From Bacteroidales bacterium (GTDB lineage Bacteria; Bacteroidota; Bacteroidia; Bacteroidales; F082), in NCBI GenBank assembly GCA_023229245.1, contig JALNZU010000003.1, forward strand, positions 88,955 through 152,954: a stretch of DNA of 64,000 nt, read 5' to 3'. Made by a program: the position numbers and the translations under genes. Positions 45,708 to 55,078 of the stretch are shown one piece after another. The notes below the pieces were generated by a model. That model saw nothing but the letters and a program-made list of their open reading frames with translations, did no database searches and was not told the origin of the DNA. Numbering within the stretch: the first letter of the stretch is position 1; each line of letters begins with the position of its first letter.

Positions 45708-45856
45708 ATAAGTTCGGTTATCAGCTGCTTTTAATTAACAGAGAAACCCATACTTACCTGAGCCTTTTCTTAAAAGGATAATTCCCCTATTTTCAATTTC
45801 TTGTCGATAGCAGTTTCCTTATTTTACAAAAACCAATTTCAAATTATAATGATAAG

Positions 45857-47284
45857 TTAGTATCTGTAATGCTCGGGTTTATAGGGGCCTTCAACAGGAA
45901 CTCCAATATATTCGGCCTGTTCGGGAGTAAGTTTAGTAAGTTTCACTCCAATGTGCTCAAGGTGCAGTCTTGCCACCTCTTCATCCAAATGTTTTGGCAG
46001 GCGATATACATCTACAGGATAATTACCTCTGTTTTTCCACAGATCAATTTGTGCAAGCACCTGATTAGTAAAGGAGTTGCTCATTACAAAGCTTGGATGC
46101 CCGGTAGCACAGCCCAGATTGACCAACCGCCCTTCGGCTAAGAGAAAGATTGAATTTCCTGTAGCAAAAGTAAATTTATCGACCTGCGGTTTTATATTTG
46201 TTTTTGTAACCTGCGGATCATCCTCTAACCGGCTGACTTGTATCTCATTATCAAAGTGGCCAATATTACATACTATGCTCTGGTCTTTCATTTGTCGCAT
46301 ATGGTCAAAGGTGATCACATCTTTATTTCCGGTAGCAGTTACAAATATATTTCCGATCTTGAGTGCTTCTTCTATAGTTGTCACTTCAAATCCTTCCATA
46401 GCAGCTTGCAAGGCGCATATTGGGTCTATTTCAGTTACTAATACCCGTGCACCATACGCACGTAAAGATTTGGCAGAGCCTTTACCCACATCACCATAAC
46501 CTAACACCACACATACCTTACCAGCCAACATTACATCCGTAGCCCGTTTGATACCGTCGGCCAGAGATTCGCGACAGCCATATAAGTTATCGAACTTCGA
46601 TTTGGTAACCGAATCATTCACATTGATAGCAGGTACTAAAAGTGTTCCGGCTTCTTTCATCCGATACAGGCGATTTACCCCTGTAGTAGTCTCTTCCGAT
46701 ACTCCGGCCCAGCTTTCAACCATCTGATGCCAATGGCGATTATTTAGTGCATACGTATCTGCAAGAATTTTATAAAGGGCAGCTTCTTCGGCATTATCGG
46801 GTTTCTTAGAAAGCAATTCTGGATTTCGTTCTATATCGTATCCTAAATGAGCCATCAGAGTTGCATCACCTCCATCATCTACTATCAGGTGTGGCCCTTT
46901 TCCACCCTCGAAAGTAAGGGCTTGTTTAGTGCTCCACCAGTACTCTTCAAGAGTTTCACCTTTCCATGCAAAAACTGGTATACCGGCCTTTGCCATAGCA
47001 GCAGCTGCATGGTCTTGGGTAGAAAAAATATTACAACTAGCCCATCGTACCTGTGCTCCAAGCTCTACTAAAGTTTCGATGAGTACAGCTGTTTGTATGG
47101 TCATATGTAAAGAACCCGATATACGAGCGCCAGTAAGCGGTTTTTCCTTGCCAAACTTTTGACGCAACGACATCAACCCAGGCATTTCCTTTTCGGCTAT
47201 CTCTATTTCTTTTCTGCCCCATTCGGCTAATCCTATATCAGCAACTTTATAAGAAAGAGTAGTTTCAATAAGTGTTTCAGACAT
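45857..47284 (-). CDS. ahcY: Adenosylhomocysteinase
   Basis: NAD-dependent hydrolysis of S-adenosylhomocysteine to homocysteine and adenosine in the methyl cycle. 475 residues, as expected for the longer bacterial form. Seen: [86 protein letters not shown] (Rossmann NAD loop), [30 protein letters not shown] and C-terminal [10 protein letters not shown]. It is transcribed leftward from a -7 box just upstream. Convergent with the dCMP deaminase gene, 150 bases apart with no obvious strong terminator. Confidence 0.97.
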   Translation of the reverse strand: MSETLIETTLSYKVADIGLAEWGRKEIEIAEKEMPGLMSLRQKFGKEKPLTGARISGSLHMTIQTAVLIETLVELGAQVRWASCNIFSTQDHAAAAMAKAGIPVFAWKGETLEEYWWSTKQALTFEGGKGPHLIVDDGGDATLMAHLGYDIERNPELLSKKPDNAEEAALYKILADTYALNNRHWHQMVESWAGVSEETTTGVNRLYRMKEAGTLLVPAINVNDSVTKSKFDNLYGCRESLADGIKRATDVMLAGKVCVVLGYGDVGKGSAKSLRAYGARVLVTEIDPICALQAAMEGFEVTTIEEALKIGNIFVTATGNKDVITFDHMRQMKDQSIVCNIGHFDNEIQVSRLEDDPQVTKTNIKPQVDKFTFATGNSIFLLAEGRLVNLGCATGHPSFVMSNSFTNQVLAQIDLWKNRGNYPVDVYRLPKHLDEEVARLHLEHIGVKLTKLTPEQAEYIGVPVEGPYKPEHYRY

Positions 47285-47308
47285 TTTAAGTATTTTTTTT
47301 AAGGACTA

Positions 47309-47316
47309 CAAAATTA
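47309..47316 (-). promoter_or_regulatory. Candidate -7 box for ahcY
   Basis: TAATTTTG (minus strand, 47316 to 47309) fits TAnnTTTG and lies 24 bases upstream of the ahcY start at 47284. No clear -33 element. Confidence 0.5.
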
Positions 47317-47422
47317 GATAATTATTATGAACTACAGCTTAGAATAAACCATTGCAGGGGTGTACATTCATCACTTTAGATGAGATTTAAGTTTATTTAG
47401 GGTATTTAAAAAAACAAAATGA

Positions 47423-47430
47423 TACTTTTG
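47423..47430 (+). promoter_or_regulatory. Candidate -7 box for the DUF302 gene
   Basis: TACTTTTG fits TAnnTTTG and ends 23 bases before the ATG at 47454, implying a short leader. Confidence 0.55.
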
Positions 47431-47453
47431 CAGGTAAAAAAAACCTATTACTC

Positions 47454-47879
47454 ATGCAATACTATTCCAGCACAATACTACAAGACGATTTTGATTCAGT
47501 CATCCAAAAGGTCAGCGAAACTTTGAAAGCTATTGGTTTTGGTGTACTTACCACTATCAATGTGAAGGCTACTCTCAAAGAGAAGATCAACGATGATTTC
47601 AAGCCTTATATGATCTTAGGTGCCTGTAACCCACATTTTGCCAGCAGAGGCCTGCGCATGGAAGATAAGTTAGGGATCATCCTGCCTTGCAATGTTGTTG
47701 TCATCGATCAGGGTGAAGGAAATATCGAAGTAGCTGCCATGCATCCGTTGGGTATAGTTAAAGCGATGAACAATCCCGAATTGACAGCTCTGGCAGCGGA
47801 AGTGAGTGCAAATATGGAAAAAATGATACACGAACTAAGATCTCAATCGGGAGTATCTTCACAACAGTATATCAGATAA
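47454..47879 (+). CDS. DUF302 domain protein
   Basis: A 141-residue single-domain DUF302 protein. The domain shows DFDSVIQKVSETLKAIGFGVLTTINVKATLK, YMILGACNPHFASRGLRMED and ILPCNVVVIDQGEGNIEVAAMHP, as usual for the family. No signal peptide is present, so it is probably cytoplasmic. The molecular function of DUF302 is not established. It is 24 bases upstream of the serine-hydrolase gene in the same direction, so both could share a transcript from the box at 47423. Confidence 0.88.
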   Translation: MQYYSSTILQDDFDSVIQKVSETLKAIGFGVLTTINVKATLKEKINDDFKPYMILGACNPHFASRGLRMEDKLGIILPCNVVVIDQGEGNIEVAAMHPLGIVKAMNNPELTALAAEVSANMEKMIHELRSQSGVSSQQYIR

Positions 47880-47903
47880 GGACACCAAATTGTACAGCTT
47901 TCT

Positions 47904-49154
47904 ATGCTAAGGATTGCCATCGTATGTAGCGTTGTATGGGTTGCTATGAGCTTTTGTGCATGCCGACATATAGAGCAAAGCAGCCTATCCCTGCGTTTTG
48001 AGGATTTACATCTCTTGCCTGCGGAGGAGTTATTTGATGATTTGGACTGCGAGCTACGAGCCCGGAAAGCCATGCATATCGACAGCCTTTTCAAACGCTT
48101 ACAGCGACTCACCGGTTTTAATGGCGTGGTGCTCTATGCCGAGAAAGGACATCTCATCTATCAGCAGGCTTTCGGATATGAAGACCCGCTTCGCAAGCGA
48201 AAACCATTGAGCATCGAAAGCCGCTTCGAATTGGCATCGGTATCTAAGATGTTTACCGCAACGGCTATATTACAACTTAAAGAGCAGGGTAAAATCGATT
48301 TAGATACAGATATCCGCGAGTATATCCCTGAATGGCCTTATGAAAATATCACCACTCGGCTGTTGCTGAATCATCGTTCAGGACTGTCGCGCTATGAATC
48401 ATTAGCTGATGAGTATTGGCCTGATAAAACGGTGTTTCTAACCAACGATGCTATGATCAGGCTTTATATGCAATATCGGCCTGCACCTTATTTTAAACCT
48501 AATGGCGGTTTTCACTATTGCAATATCAATTATGCATTGTTAGCCAGTATAGTTGAACGCGTTACCGGTGTTCGTTTTGCCGATTATATGATGGAGCATG
48601 TTTTTATTCCTGCTCATATGACCCATTCAGAGATATATCAAATAAACAATGAGGGTCGGCTGAACGGTTACAGGCAAGGGCTTGTACCGGGCTACGACAG
48701 CAGAGGGCGGCGGCTTGTGAGTGTGCCCGATGACTATCTCAACGGAGTGGTAGGCGATAAGGTAATGATATCTACTGTTAGTGATTTGTATAACTTTGAA
48801 ATAGCTTTGAACACAGGTGTTTTACTAAGCGAATCGAGTTTAAAAGAAGCTTATAGTTCGGGCAGCCCTGCCTATCGCCATAGAAAAGACAACTACGGAT
48901 TTGGATGGAGAATACGTACTGAAGCTGATTCAGCTGTGTATCATTACGGCTGGTGGAAAGGCTTCAGAAGCTTTTTCATTCGTGATTTAGCTCAGCAAAA
49001 AACGCTGATAGTGTTGAGCAACAAGGCTAAAGGCCCTGGTGCTGACCATTTCTGGAAGCTGATCAACGACACTGTTTATGAACTGCCTAAGGCATCGGCC
49101 TATTATTTGGTCAGCAGGCAACGCATAGATCAGACTATCCGGCCTGAAATATAA
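47904..49154 (+). CDS. Beta-lactamase-fold serine hydrolase lipoprotein
   Basis: A 416-residue protein of the class C beta-lactamase/DD-peptidase family. The signal peptide ends in FCACR, so it is a predicted lipoprotein. Catalytic motifs: SVSK in ELASVSKMFTATAIL (nucleophile Ser and Lys), YxN in HYCNINYALLA, and HxG in YHYGWWKGF. The family includes penicillin-binding and esterase proteins; the lack of a KTG motif and the HYG variant argue for a peptidase/esterase and not a typical antibiotic-resistance enzyme. The protein is likely in the periplasm. Downstream of DUF302 by 24 bases, convergent with rprY. Confidence 0.9.
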   Translation: MLRIAIVCSVVWVAMSFCACRHIEQSSLSLRFEDLHLLPAEELFDDLDCELRARKAMHIDSLFKRLQRLTGFNGVVLYAEKGHLIYQQAFGYEDPLRKRKPLSIESRFELASVSKMFTATAILQLKEQGKIDLDTDIREYIPEWPYENITTRLLLNHRSGLSRYESLADEYWPDKTVFLTNDAMIRLYMQYRPAPYFKPNGGFHYCNINYALLASIVERVTGVRFADYMMEHVFIPAHMTHSEIYQINNEGRLNGYRQGLVPGYDSRGRRLVSVPDDYLNGVVGDKVMISTVSDLYNFEIALNTGVLLSESSLKEAYSSGSPAYRHRKDNYGFGWRIRTEADSAVYHYGWWKGFRSFFIRDLAQQKTLIVLSNKAKGPGADHFWKLINDTVYELPKASAYYLVSRQRIDQTIRPEI

Positions 49155-49172
49155 TATTACAAACTGCGCTGC

Positions 49173-49865
49173 CTATTCATTCACAAGCAGCTTGAATCCT
49201 ACTCCATGCACGTTCATCAGTTCGATGCTTGAATCATTTTTAAAGTATTTACGTAGTTTGGTGATATACACATCCATTGAACGGGCATTGAAATAGCTGT
49301 CGTCGTACCATATTTTGTTTAGGGCTACTGATCGGTCTAATACACGATTCAGGTTCTCACTAAGCAGGCGCAGCAATTCTGATTCTTTGGAGGTCAGTTT
49401 GCTTTCTTCTCCATTTTCATGTGTCAGCAGTTGTCTGTTATAGTCGAATGTAAATTTCCCTATTTTAAACACTGTAAGTCTGACAGTGTCTTCTGCCGAC
49501 CGTCTGATGATGGCTTTCATCCGCAACATCAGTTCTTCCATGCTAAATGGTTTAGTCAGGTAATCATCTGCGCCAAGTTCGAAGCCTTTTAATTTATCGT
49601 CTTGCATGGCTTTTGCTGTCAGGAACAGTATAGGTATCTTTTTGTCTAACTTTCGTATTTCGGCGGCCAGAGTAAACCCATCCATGACCGGCATCATCAC
49701 ATCTAAAATACAAAAGTCAAAGTCGTTGCGTTTAAACTTCTCCAATGCGGCATGTCCATCGCTGCATAAGGTTGTAGGGAATCCTTTAGCTTCGAGATAG
49801 GCTTTCAGTATTGTTCCGAGATTCTTATCATCTTCGGCTAATAAAACATTAATCTGATCTTCCAT
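49173..49865 (-). CDS. rprY: OmpR-family response regulator, RprY-like
   Basis: A 230-residue regulator with an N-terminal receiver (VLLAEDDKNLG, phosphoacceptor in FCILDVMMPVMDG, FLTAKAMQDD, LTKPFSMEEL) and a C-terminal OmpR/PhoB winged helix (LTSKESELLRLL, then RSMDVYITKLRKYFKND, and NVHGVGFKL). The sequence, notably IWYDDSYFNARSMDVYITKLRK, matches the Bacteroides RprY pattern as I remember it. RprY has been linked in Bacteroides to antibiotic and stress response. It follows rprX by 10 bases, so co-transcribed. Convergent with the serine hydrolase gene. Confidence 0.87.
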   Translation of the reverse strand: MEDQINVLLAEDDKNLGTILKAYLEAKGFPTTLCSDGHAALEKFKRNDFDFCILDVMMPVMDGFTLAAEIRKLDKKIPILFLTAKAMQDDKLKGFELGADDYLTKPFSMEELMLRMKAIIRRSAEDTVRLTVFKIGKFTFDYNRQLLTHENGEESKLTSKESELLRLLSENLNRVLDRSVALNKIWYDDSYFNARSMDVYITKLRKYFKNDSSIELMNVHGVGFKLLVNE

Positions 49866-49875
49866 AATATCTGGT

Positions 49876-51306
49876 TTATGATGTTTCTAACAAGGGCAAT
49901 CGAAAATAAAATATTGAACCTTTTTTCAGTTCGCTGTTGACGCCTATCATCCCGCCGTGTTTTTCCACTACAGCTTTCACATAGCTCAACCCAAGGCCGA
50001 ATCCTTTTGCTTTATGTACATTACCGGTCGGCACACGATACAGCTTTTCAAAGATACGTTTTTGATTCGACTTACTGATACCTACTCCATTATCTTGTAC
50101 CAATATTTCTATTCCGTTAGGGAAATTACGGCTTTTCACAACGATCTGTGGAGCTTCATCCGAATATTTCAGTGCATTATCAACTAAATTCAGAAGGGCA
50201 TTGGTTAAATGTACTTTATCCCCTAAAACCATATCCCGCTCGGCCTTTAGTTCGGTAAATATATGACCCTGCCTTGATTTAGCCTGTAGCAGCTTGCTGG
50301 CTACTACCTCACGCACTAAATCATTCAAACTAAGATAGTCTTGTTTTAGTATCAGCTCCCCTTTTTCCATGACAGCCGATTGCAGGATTTGTTCGGCCAT
50401 AACCCCAAGGCGTTTGTTCTCTTCATCTATCATATTAATATAGGTGGAATAAAGCACATCCGACTTGTGAATATCATCATCTCTAAGGGCCTCGCAAGCT
50501 AAACGGATGGTAGAAATAGGAGTTTTAAACTCATGGGTCATATTATTCACGAGATCACTTTTCATCTCCGATAGTTTCTTCTGCCGGATAATAATAAAAA
50601 TAGTTGCTAAAAAGCTGAGGATTATGACAACCAATAAAATACTTGAGACAACAAGCAGTTCGGACAACTGTTGGATCAGATAGCTTTTTTCGTGTGGGAA
50701 GTAGATCAATAATTTATCGGCAAAGCGCACCGGTGCAATGGTAGGATTCATATCAAAACTGAATCCTTTGTTGAGCAACTCATGTGGGAATCGACCTGTT
50801 TTCTGGAACAACATGGCATTGCGAGTAGGACTATATATACCTATTTCATATTGAGTGGTAATACCATGTTTTTTAAGCTCGGCTCTGACAATCGAATCTA
50901 TCCTTAAGGGTTGCATCTCTTTCACTGCGGCCATTGCCTGATTATATCCGAAGGTCATTTCTTGCAGCTTCTCTTGTGCCAAAGTAAAACGACGCAGGAA
51001 GGCTGCATATTCTTCTTCGTCCATTGGTTGAGCCAGCTCAGCACCCAAGGTTCGGTTAATAGAATCATAAACCGAGAATAAATTAGCCCTTTTATTGATG
51101 ATAGCCAGATGATACTCGAACTGACGTTGCATCTCTTCTTTCTCCAATAGCATAACCACTTGTGTCATAGCCTGATTCACATCACGTAAAAAAGTAGCCT
51201 CTTTTACTTTGACGGCATCACCTATGAAATAGACCTGTATCCTCATCAACCCAATGAGTGCCAAGGTCATCACTAATATAATTGCTACAATGATCTTTCT
51301 GTTCAC
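49876..51306 (-). CDS. rprX: Sensor histidine kinase, RprX-like
   Basis: A 476-residue membrane kinase with two transmembrane segments (about 5-22 and 222-245) around a periplasmic sensor domain of about 195 residues. The cytoplasmic part has HisKA with VNNMTHEFKTPISTIRLA and HATPase with GDKVHLTNALLNLVDNALKY, VQDNGVGISKSNQKRIFEK and GFGLGLSYVKAVVEKHGG. It pairs with the RprY-like regulator downstream. Start is a GTG at 51306, since no ATG gives the first membrane helix in full. A TAnnTTTG box (51318-51311) sits almost on the start, so the transcript may be nearly leaderless, or the box is unrelated. Confidence 0.86.
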   Translation of the reverse strand: MNRKIIVAIILVMTLALIGLMRIQVYFIGDAVKVKEATFLRDVNQAMTQVVMLLEKEEMQRQFEYHLAIINKRANLFSVYDSINRTLGAELAQPMDEEEYAAFLRRFTLAQEKLQEMTFGYNQAMAAVKEMQPLRIDSIVRAELKKHGITTQYEIGIYSPTRNAMLFQKTGRFPHELLNKGFSFDMNPTIAPVRFADKLLIYFPHEKSYLIQQLSELLVVSSILLVVIILSFLATIFIIIRQKKLSEMKSDLVNNMTHEFKTPISTIRLACEALRDDDIHKSDVLYSTYINMIDEENKRLGVMAEQILQSAVMEKGELILKQDYLSLNDLVREVVASKLLQAKSRQGHIFTELKAERDMVLGDKVHLTNALLNLVDNALKYSDEAPQIVVKSRNFPNGIEILVQDNGVGISKSNQKRIFEKLYRVPTGNVHKAKGFGLGLSYVKAVVEKHGGMIGVNSELKKGSIFYFRLPLLETS

Positions 51307-51347
51307 GAAACAAAATTAATCTATATACGTAGGTGGTTTACAATCCA

Positions 51348-51361
51348 TTAACATATGTTAA
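51348..51361. repeat. Perfect 14-base palindrome between rprX and the small-RNA candidate
   Basis: TTAACATATGTTAA reads the same on both strands. It lies 42 bases upstream of the rprX start and 44 bases before the small-RNA -7 box, so it could be an operator for either. AT-rich palindromes of this length occur by chance in such DNA. Confidence 0.35.
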
Positions 51362-51404
51362 CATGCATTAGACTTCCTTAACAGGGCAGGCAGTTGATTG
51401 AATG

Positions 51405-51412
51405 TATCTTTG
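51405..51412 (+). promoter_or_regulatory. Candidate -7 box for a small RNA
   Basis: TATCTTTG fits TAnnTTTG. About 100 bases downstream is a strong intrinsic terminator, with no protein gene between. There is no TTG at the usual -33 distance. Confidence 0.48.
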
Positions 51413-51417
51413 CAGAA

Positions 51418-51546
51418 GTTCTTTTCATACCCATGTAGTTTTAGTTAACCATATGTTTATGTACTAACTCCAATAGTGCGTTAACGGTTCATAAATTTTG
51501 GTTTTTGGTTCGAAGAAGCAGGTTATATAACCTGCTTCTTTTTTTT
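51418..51546 (+). ncRNA. Candidate small RNA of about 130 bases
   Basis: The region is bounded by a promoter-like box (51405-51412) and a strong 12-bp terminator hairpin followed by T residues (51513-51546). pgi, the next gene downstream, has its own promoter (51595-51624) beyond the terminator, so this terminator is not serving pgi, and the upstream gene rprX points the other way. The interior has only tiny open frames. I do not recognise a known family. Its 5' end is estimated as 5-7 bases after the box. Confidence 0.5.
51513..51546 (+). terminator. Strong intrinsic terminator
   Basis: AAGAAGCAGGTT (51513-51524) pairs perfectly with AACCTGCTTCTT (51529-51540) around an ATAT loop, followed by six more T residues (51541-51546). 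It is one of the clearest terminators in the window and its plus-strand source is only the small-RNA candidate. Confidence 0.88.
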
Positions 51547-51594
51547 ATTTCCTTCCAACTTTCTAAAGCTGACACATCGACAAAATTATTGCTT

Positions 51595-51624
51595 TTTGAT
51601 CCAATTAAAAATACCATAATTTTG
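51595..51624 (+). promoter_or_regulatory. Promoter of pgi
   Basis: TTTG (51595-51598) and TAATTTTG (51617-51624) match the Bacteroidota -33 and -7 consensus elements with 18 bases between them. The -7 box ends 42 bases before the pgi ATG. Confidence 0.65.
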
Positions 51625-51666
51625 CAACGATTCTTTTGTAGCTAATACTTTGTAATTCAAACGACC

Positions 51667-53016
51667 ATGATTCAAGTCAAATTAGAGCTCAATCAGTTGT
51701 ATGGTTTTATTTCAAAAGATGAGATCCTTCAATATGAGCGACAAATTTATAATGCGTATCGTAAGGTCTATCATAAAACTGGTGCTGGAAATGATTTTTT
51801 AGGCTGGGTAGAACTTCCGTCTCAAACCTCCGACAATTTTTTAGAACAAATTCAGCAGCATGCTACGTTGCTACGTGCCCAATCGGATATATTTGTAGTG
51901 GTTGGTATAGGTGGCTCTTATTTAGGAGCACGTGCAGTGATAGAAGCCTTATCGAATCATTTTAGTCAGTTATCATCCGATTATCCTCATCCGTATATAG
52001 TGTATGCAGGCCAGAATATAAGCGAAGATTATTTAGCCGATCTTTTGAAAATATTAGACGAGAAGGACTATTCCATGGCGGTCATTTCCAAGAGTGGTAC
52101 AACTACTGAGCCGGCTATTGCATTTCGGATTTTACGAAGGCATTTAGAGAAAAAATATGGTAAAGAGGCTGCCCGTCAACGTATAGTAGCTATCACCGAC
52201 CAACATCGTGGAGCACTGAAACAATTGGCCGATAGTGAATCGTATGTGAGCTATGTGGTACCCGATGATGTAGGAGGGCGTTATTCGGTTCTAAGTCCGG
52301 TAGGTTTGTTGCCAATAGCAGTAGCAGGCATTGACATACAAGCTTTGGTTGAAGGTGCCCGCAAAATGGAAAAATACAGCCGCGCAGCTAACAATATTCA
52401 TGGCAACCCTATAGCTATGTATGCCGCCGCCCGACATGCACTGTATCAATCAGGCAAGACAATAGAGATATTGGTCAACTATGAACCACGGATGCAGTAT
52501 ATGACCGAATGGTTTAAGCAACTCTTTGGCGAAAGTGAAGGCAAAGAACATAAAGGTATATTTCCGGCAGGAGTAAACTTCACAACCGACCTGCATTCGA
52601 TGGGACAATATATTCAAGAAGGATTGCGAAATATTTTTGAAACAGTGATCTCAATTGAATCTTCTGATCAAGAGCTGCGCATCCCTCAAGAAGAAACCGA
52701 TCTGGATCAGTTGAATTATATAGCCGGTAAACGCCTGTCGGAGGTAAACCGTATGGCTGAATTAGGAACTATTGTAGCTCATGTGGACGGTGCCGTACCC
52801 AATATACGTATCCTGCTACCAAAGATCAATGCCGATGTGTTGGGTCAACTGATATATTTCTTCGAGATGAGTTGTGCCTTAAGCGGATATATGCTGAATA
52901 TCAACCCGTTCGATCAACCTGGAGTAGAAGCCTACAAAACAAATATGTTTGCCCTGCTTGGGAAAAAAGGATTTGAAACAAAAACAGCTGAATTACGCAA
53001 ACGGCTGAATATCTGA
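51667..53016 (+). CDS. pgi: Glucose-6-phosphate isomerase
   Basis: Interconverts glucose 6-phosphate and fructose 6-phosphate in glycolysis/gluconeogenesis. The 449-residue protein is of the short bacterial type (Bacillus-like). Visible: [18 protein letters not shown] (phosphate-binding), [19 protein letters not shown] (SIS), [52 protein letters not shown] and [22 protein letters not shown]. Catalytic His and Glu lie in the usual positions (TDLHSMGQ; E in GESEGK). It has its own promoter and is followed by a lipoprotein gene. Confidence 0.97.
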   Translation: MIQVKLELNQLYGFISKDEILQYERQIYNAYRKVYHKTGAGNDFLGWVELPSQTSDNFLEQIQQHATLLRAQSDIFVVVGIGGSYLGARAVIEALSNHFSQLSSDYPHPYIVYAGQNISEDYLADLLKILDEKDYSMAVISKSGTTTEPAIAFRILRRHLEKKYGKEAARQRIVAITDQHRGALKQLADSESYVSYVVPDDVGGRYSVLSPVGLLPIAVAGIDIQALVEGARKMEKYSRAANNIHGNPIAMYAAARHALYQSGKTIEILVNYEPRMQYMTEWFKQLFGESEGKEHKGIFPAGVNFTTDLHSMGQYIQEGLRNIFETVISIESSDQELRIPQEETDLDQLNYIAGKRLSEVNRMAELGTIVAHVDGAVPNIRILLPKINADVLGQLIYFFEMSCALSGYMLNINPFDQPGVEAYKTNMFALLGKKGFETKTAELRKRLNI

Positions 53017-53055
53017 TCAGTCATATCTTTCCATCCACTCACATTTCATAAACAT

Positions 53056-53526
53056 ATGAATAGATATGTAAGTTTTATGAGCTTTCTTTGGCTCGGTCTG
53101 ATGAGTTGGCAATGCTCTATTCAAAACGATTCAACCCCTTTTGATCCGTTACAGTTAGAGGGGCTGTGGCAAGCTGAAGGAACGATCATTTTTTACCAGT
53201 ACTGGCAGCAAACAACCGATTCGAGTATGACAGGGATGTCATTCAGCCTCAACGGAGCTGATACTATCCCTATCGAGCGTGTTTCAATCAATTTCAATAA
53301 GGATAACATCAGCTTGGAGAAAACGAATATCGGACATACTGAAACAGCTCCTCAACTTTTTGCACAATCTGAATCTAAGCCTCATCGCCTTATTGTCAAA
53401 AATCTTCAGAACAGCTATCCGAACACCATCGAATATCATTTGTTCAACGACAGCTTGCTGACGGTTACTATGGCAAACAGCAGAGGAAATCAACAAAAGC
53501 GTTTTGAATTAAAAAAAATAAAGTGA
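53056..53526 (+). CDS. Predicted lipoprotein of unknown function
   Basis: A 156-residue protein with a hydrophobic N-terminus ending in WQC, a non-classical lipobox, so a possible lipoprotein. The mature part begins with a LEGLWQAEGTIIFYQYWQQT segment, typical of a lipocalin/THAP4-like or DUF-type beta-barrel opening (the GxW at the start of a barrel), followed by strands and a C-terminal KRFELKKIK. No function can be given. It lies between pgi and the U32 gene in the same direction. Confidence 0.62.
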   Translation: MNRYVSFMSFLWLGLMSWQCSIQNDSTPFDPLQLEGLWQAEGTIIFYQYWQQTTDSSMTGMSFSLNGADTIPIERVSINFNKDNISLEKTNIGHTETAPQLFAQSESKPHRLIVKNLQNSYPNTIEYHLFNDSLLTVTMANSRGNQQKRFELKKIK

Positions 53527-53641
53527 CAAACGAGACGGCTCTATCTCTGCGGGCATCTCTAAAGACACGCTATCAATCATTTTGTTTACCGTATTTTTAT
53601 CACTTGAAATAAACCTACTCACAAGTCCAACATTTTAACTC

Positions 53642-54883
53642 ATGAAACATATTGAAATTATGGCTCCAGTTGGCTCGTACGAAGCTTTATCGGCTGCGAT
53701 ACAAGCTGGTTCCGGCTCGGTATATTTTGGGGTTGGGAAGCTGAATATGCGATCCAGGTCCACTAAAAACTTCAGCTTAGACGATCTAAAGGAGATATCT
53801 TCTATTTGCCGGGAACATGCCATCAACAGTTATGTTACTATCAACACCATTATTTATGATGATGAAATGGAGGCTATGCGCCAGCTTGTTGATGCTTGTG
53901 TTGAATATGGGATAACTGCCGTGATAGCGTCCGATCAGGCTGTCATCCAATATGCCCGCAGCCGTTCGATGGAAGTGCATATGTCAACCCAGACCAATAT
54001 CACCAATATAGAAGCTGTTCGATATTATGCACAATATGCCGATGTGATGGTTACTGCCCGCGAGTTATCGTTAGATCAGGTAGCAGTAATCACTCAAGCT
54101 ATTAAAGACGAACAGATCATCGGACCTTCGGGTGAGTTGATACGTATTGAGATTTTTGTTCACGGGGCTTTATGTATGGCTGTTTCAGGCAAATGCTATC
54201 TCAGCCTTGATCTGCTCAATTCAAGTGCAAACCGGGGCGCATGCCTGCAACCTTGTCGTAGAGCTTATCAGGTAAAAGACAAAGATGAAGAAGTTGAGAT
54301 GGTAGTAGAAAACGAATTCATCATGTCGCCCAAAGACTTGAATACCATTGCTTTTTTGGACAAGATACTTGCTTCAGGTGTCGAAGTACTGAAAATTGAA
54401 GGCCGTGGGCGATCGCCTGAGTATGTCAAGACAGTTACCGAAGTATATAAGGAAGCTGTGGACGCAGTGCTACACAACTCCTACACTACACAGCGCATCG
54501 AGCAATGGAACGAAAGGCTCAAAACAGTCTATAATCGTGGGTTCTGGGATGGATACTACTTAGGCCAACGAATGGGAGAATGGGCTGAACAATATGGCTC
54601 TGTTGCTACTGAGAGAAAAATGTATGTAGGTAAAATAGTGAATTTCTATCAAACCCCTTCTATAGCTGAGATAAAAATGGAGACCCAATCACTGTCGGTA
54701 GGCGATAAGATACTCGTTATCGGCCCTACAACAGGAGTGTATGAAGACAGGATAGTCGAGATCAGGGTAGACTATAAACCGGTACACACTACACAAAAAG
54801 GAGAACACTGCTCCATACCGGCAACTGCCGTGTTACGGCCAGGAGATAAGGTGTACAAAATGATTCGGACAAACCAATCATAA
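53642..54883 (+). CDS. U32 peptidase-family protein (TrhP/RlhA-like)
   Basis: A 413-residue member of family U32. Signatures: EIMAPVGSYEALSAAIQAGS at the start (TIM-barrel), VHMSTQTNITNIEAVRYY, and the U32 motif IEIFVHGALCMAVSGKCYLS followed by the cysteine pair NRGACLQPCRR. A C-terminal beta domain (about 325-413) matches the collagenase-like extension. Relatives in E. coli (TrhP, RlhA) are needed for hydroxylation of tRNA wobble uridine or 23S rRNA and probably carry an Fe-S cluster; peptidase activity is doubtful. Assignment to TrhP or RlhA is not possible by eye. Confidence 0.87.
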   Translation: MKHIEIMAPVGSYEALSAAIQAGSGSVYFGVGKLNMRSRSTKNFSLDDLKEISSICREHAINSYVTINTIIYDDEMEAMRQLVDACVEYGITAVIASDQAVIQYARSRSMEVHMSTQTNITNIEAVRYYAQYADVMVTARELSLDQVAVITQAIKDEQIIGPSGELIRIEIFVHGALCMAVSGKCYLSLDLLNSSANRGACLQPCRRAYQVKDKDEEVEMVVENEFIMSPKDLNTIAFLDKILASGVEVLKIEGRGRSPEYVKTVTEVYKEAVDAVLHNSYTTQRIEQWNERLKTVYNRGFWDGYYLGQRMGEWAEQYGSVATERKMYVGKIVNFYQTPSIAEIKMETQSLSVGDKILVIGPTTGVYEDRIVEIRVDYKPVHTTQKGEHCSIPATAVLRPGDKVYKMIRTNQS

Positions 54884-55070
54884 AAACCAAATACTTTCAA
54901 CTGAATATTGGATCAGGAAAACCGACTTATGGGTGAGCCAACTTTCCGATAAAAATCATTCTGCGACATATTGCCTTAATTTAAGATGGTAATAGCTTGC
55001 AGAACCTGAACAAAACCACAACAAGCATGTTATATACATCGTGAGAAAAAGACGGCATACTGATTTTCAT
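54884..55070. other. Intergenic stretch before the suf operon
   Basis: 187 bases without a credible gene or strong terminator for the U32 gene. It joins the suf promoter and leader described next. Confidence 0.4.
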
Positions 55071-55078
55071 TATCTTTG
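55071..55078 (+). promoter_or_regulatory. sufB: Candidate -7 box of the suf operon
   Basis: TATCTTTG fits TAnnTTTG. It lies 175 bases before the sufB ATG at 55254. The longest sufB reading frame starts at 55101, but the conserved N-terminus begins at 55254. Confidence 0.58.

Noticed and set aside
45760..45785. Possible terminator between dCMP deaminase and ahcY
   Set aside because: CCTTTT/AAAAGG stem has a 3-base loop and almost no GC; not stable enough.
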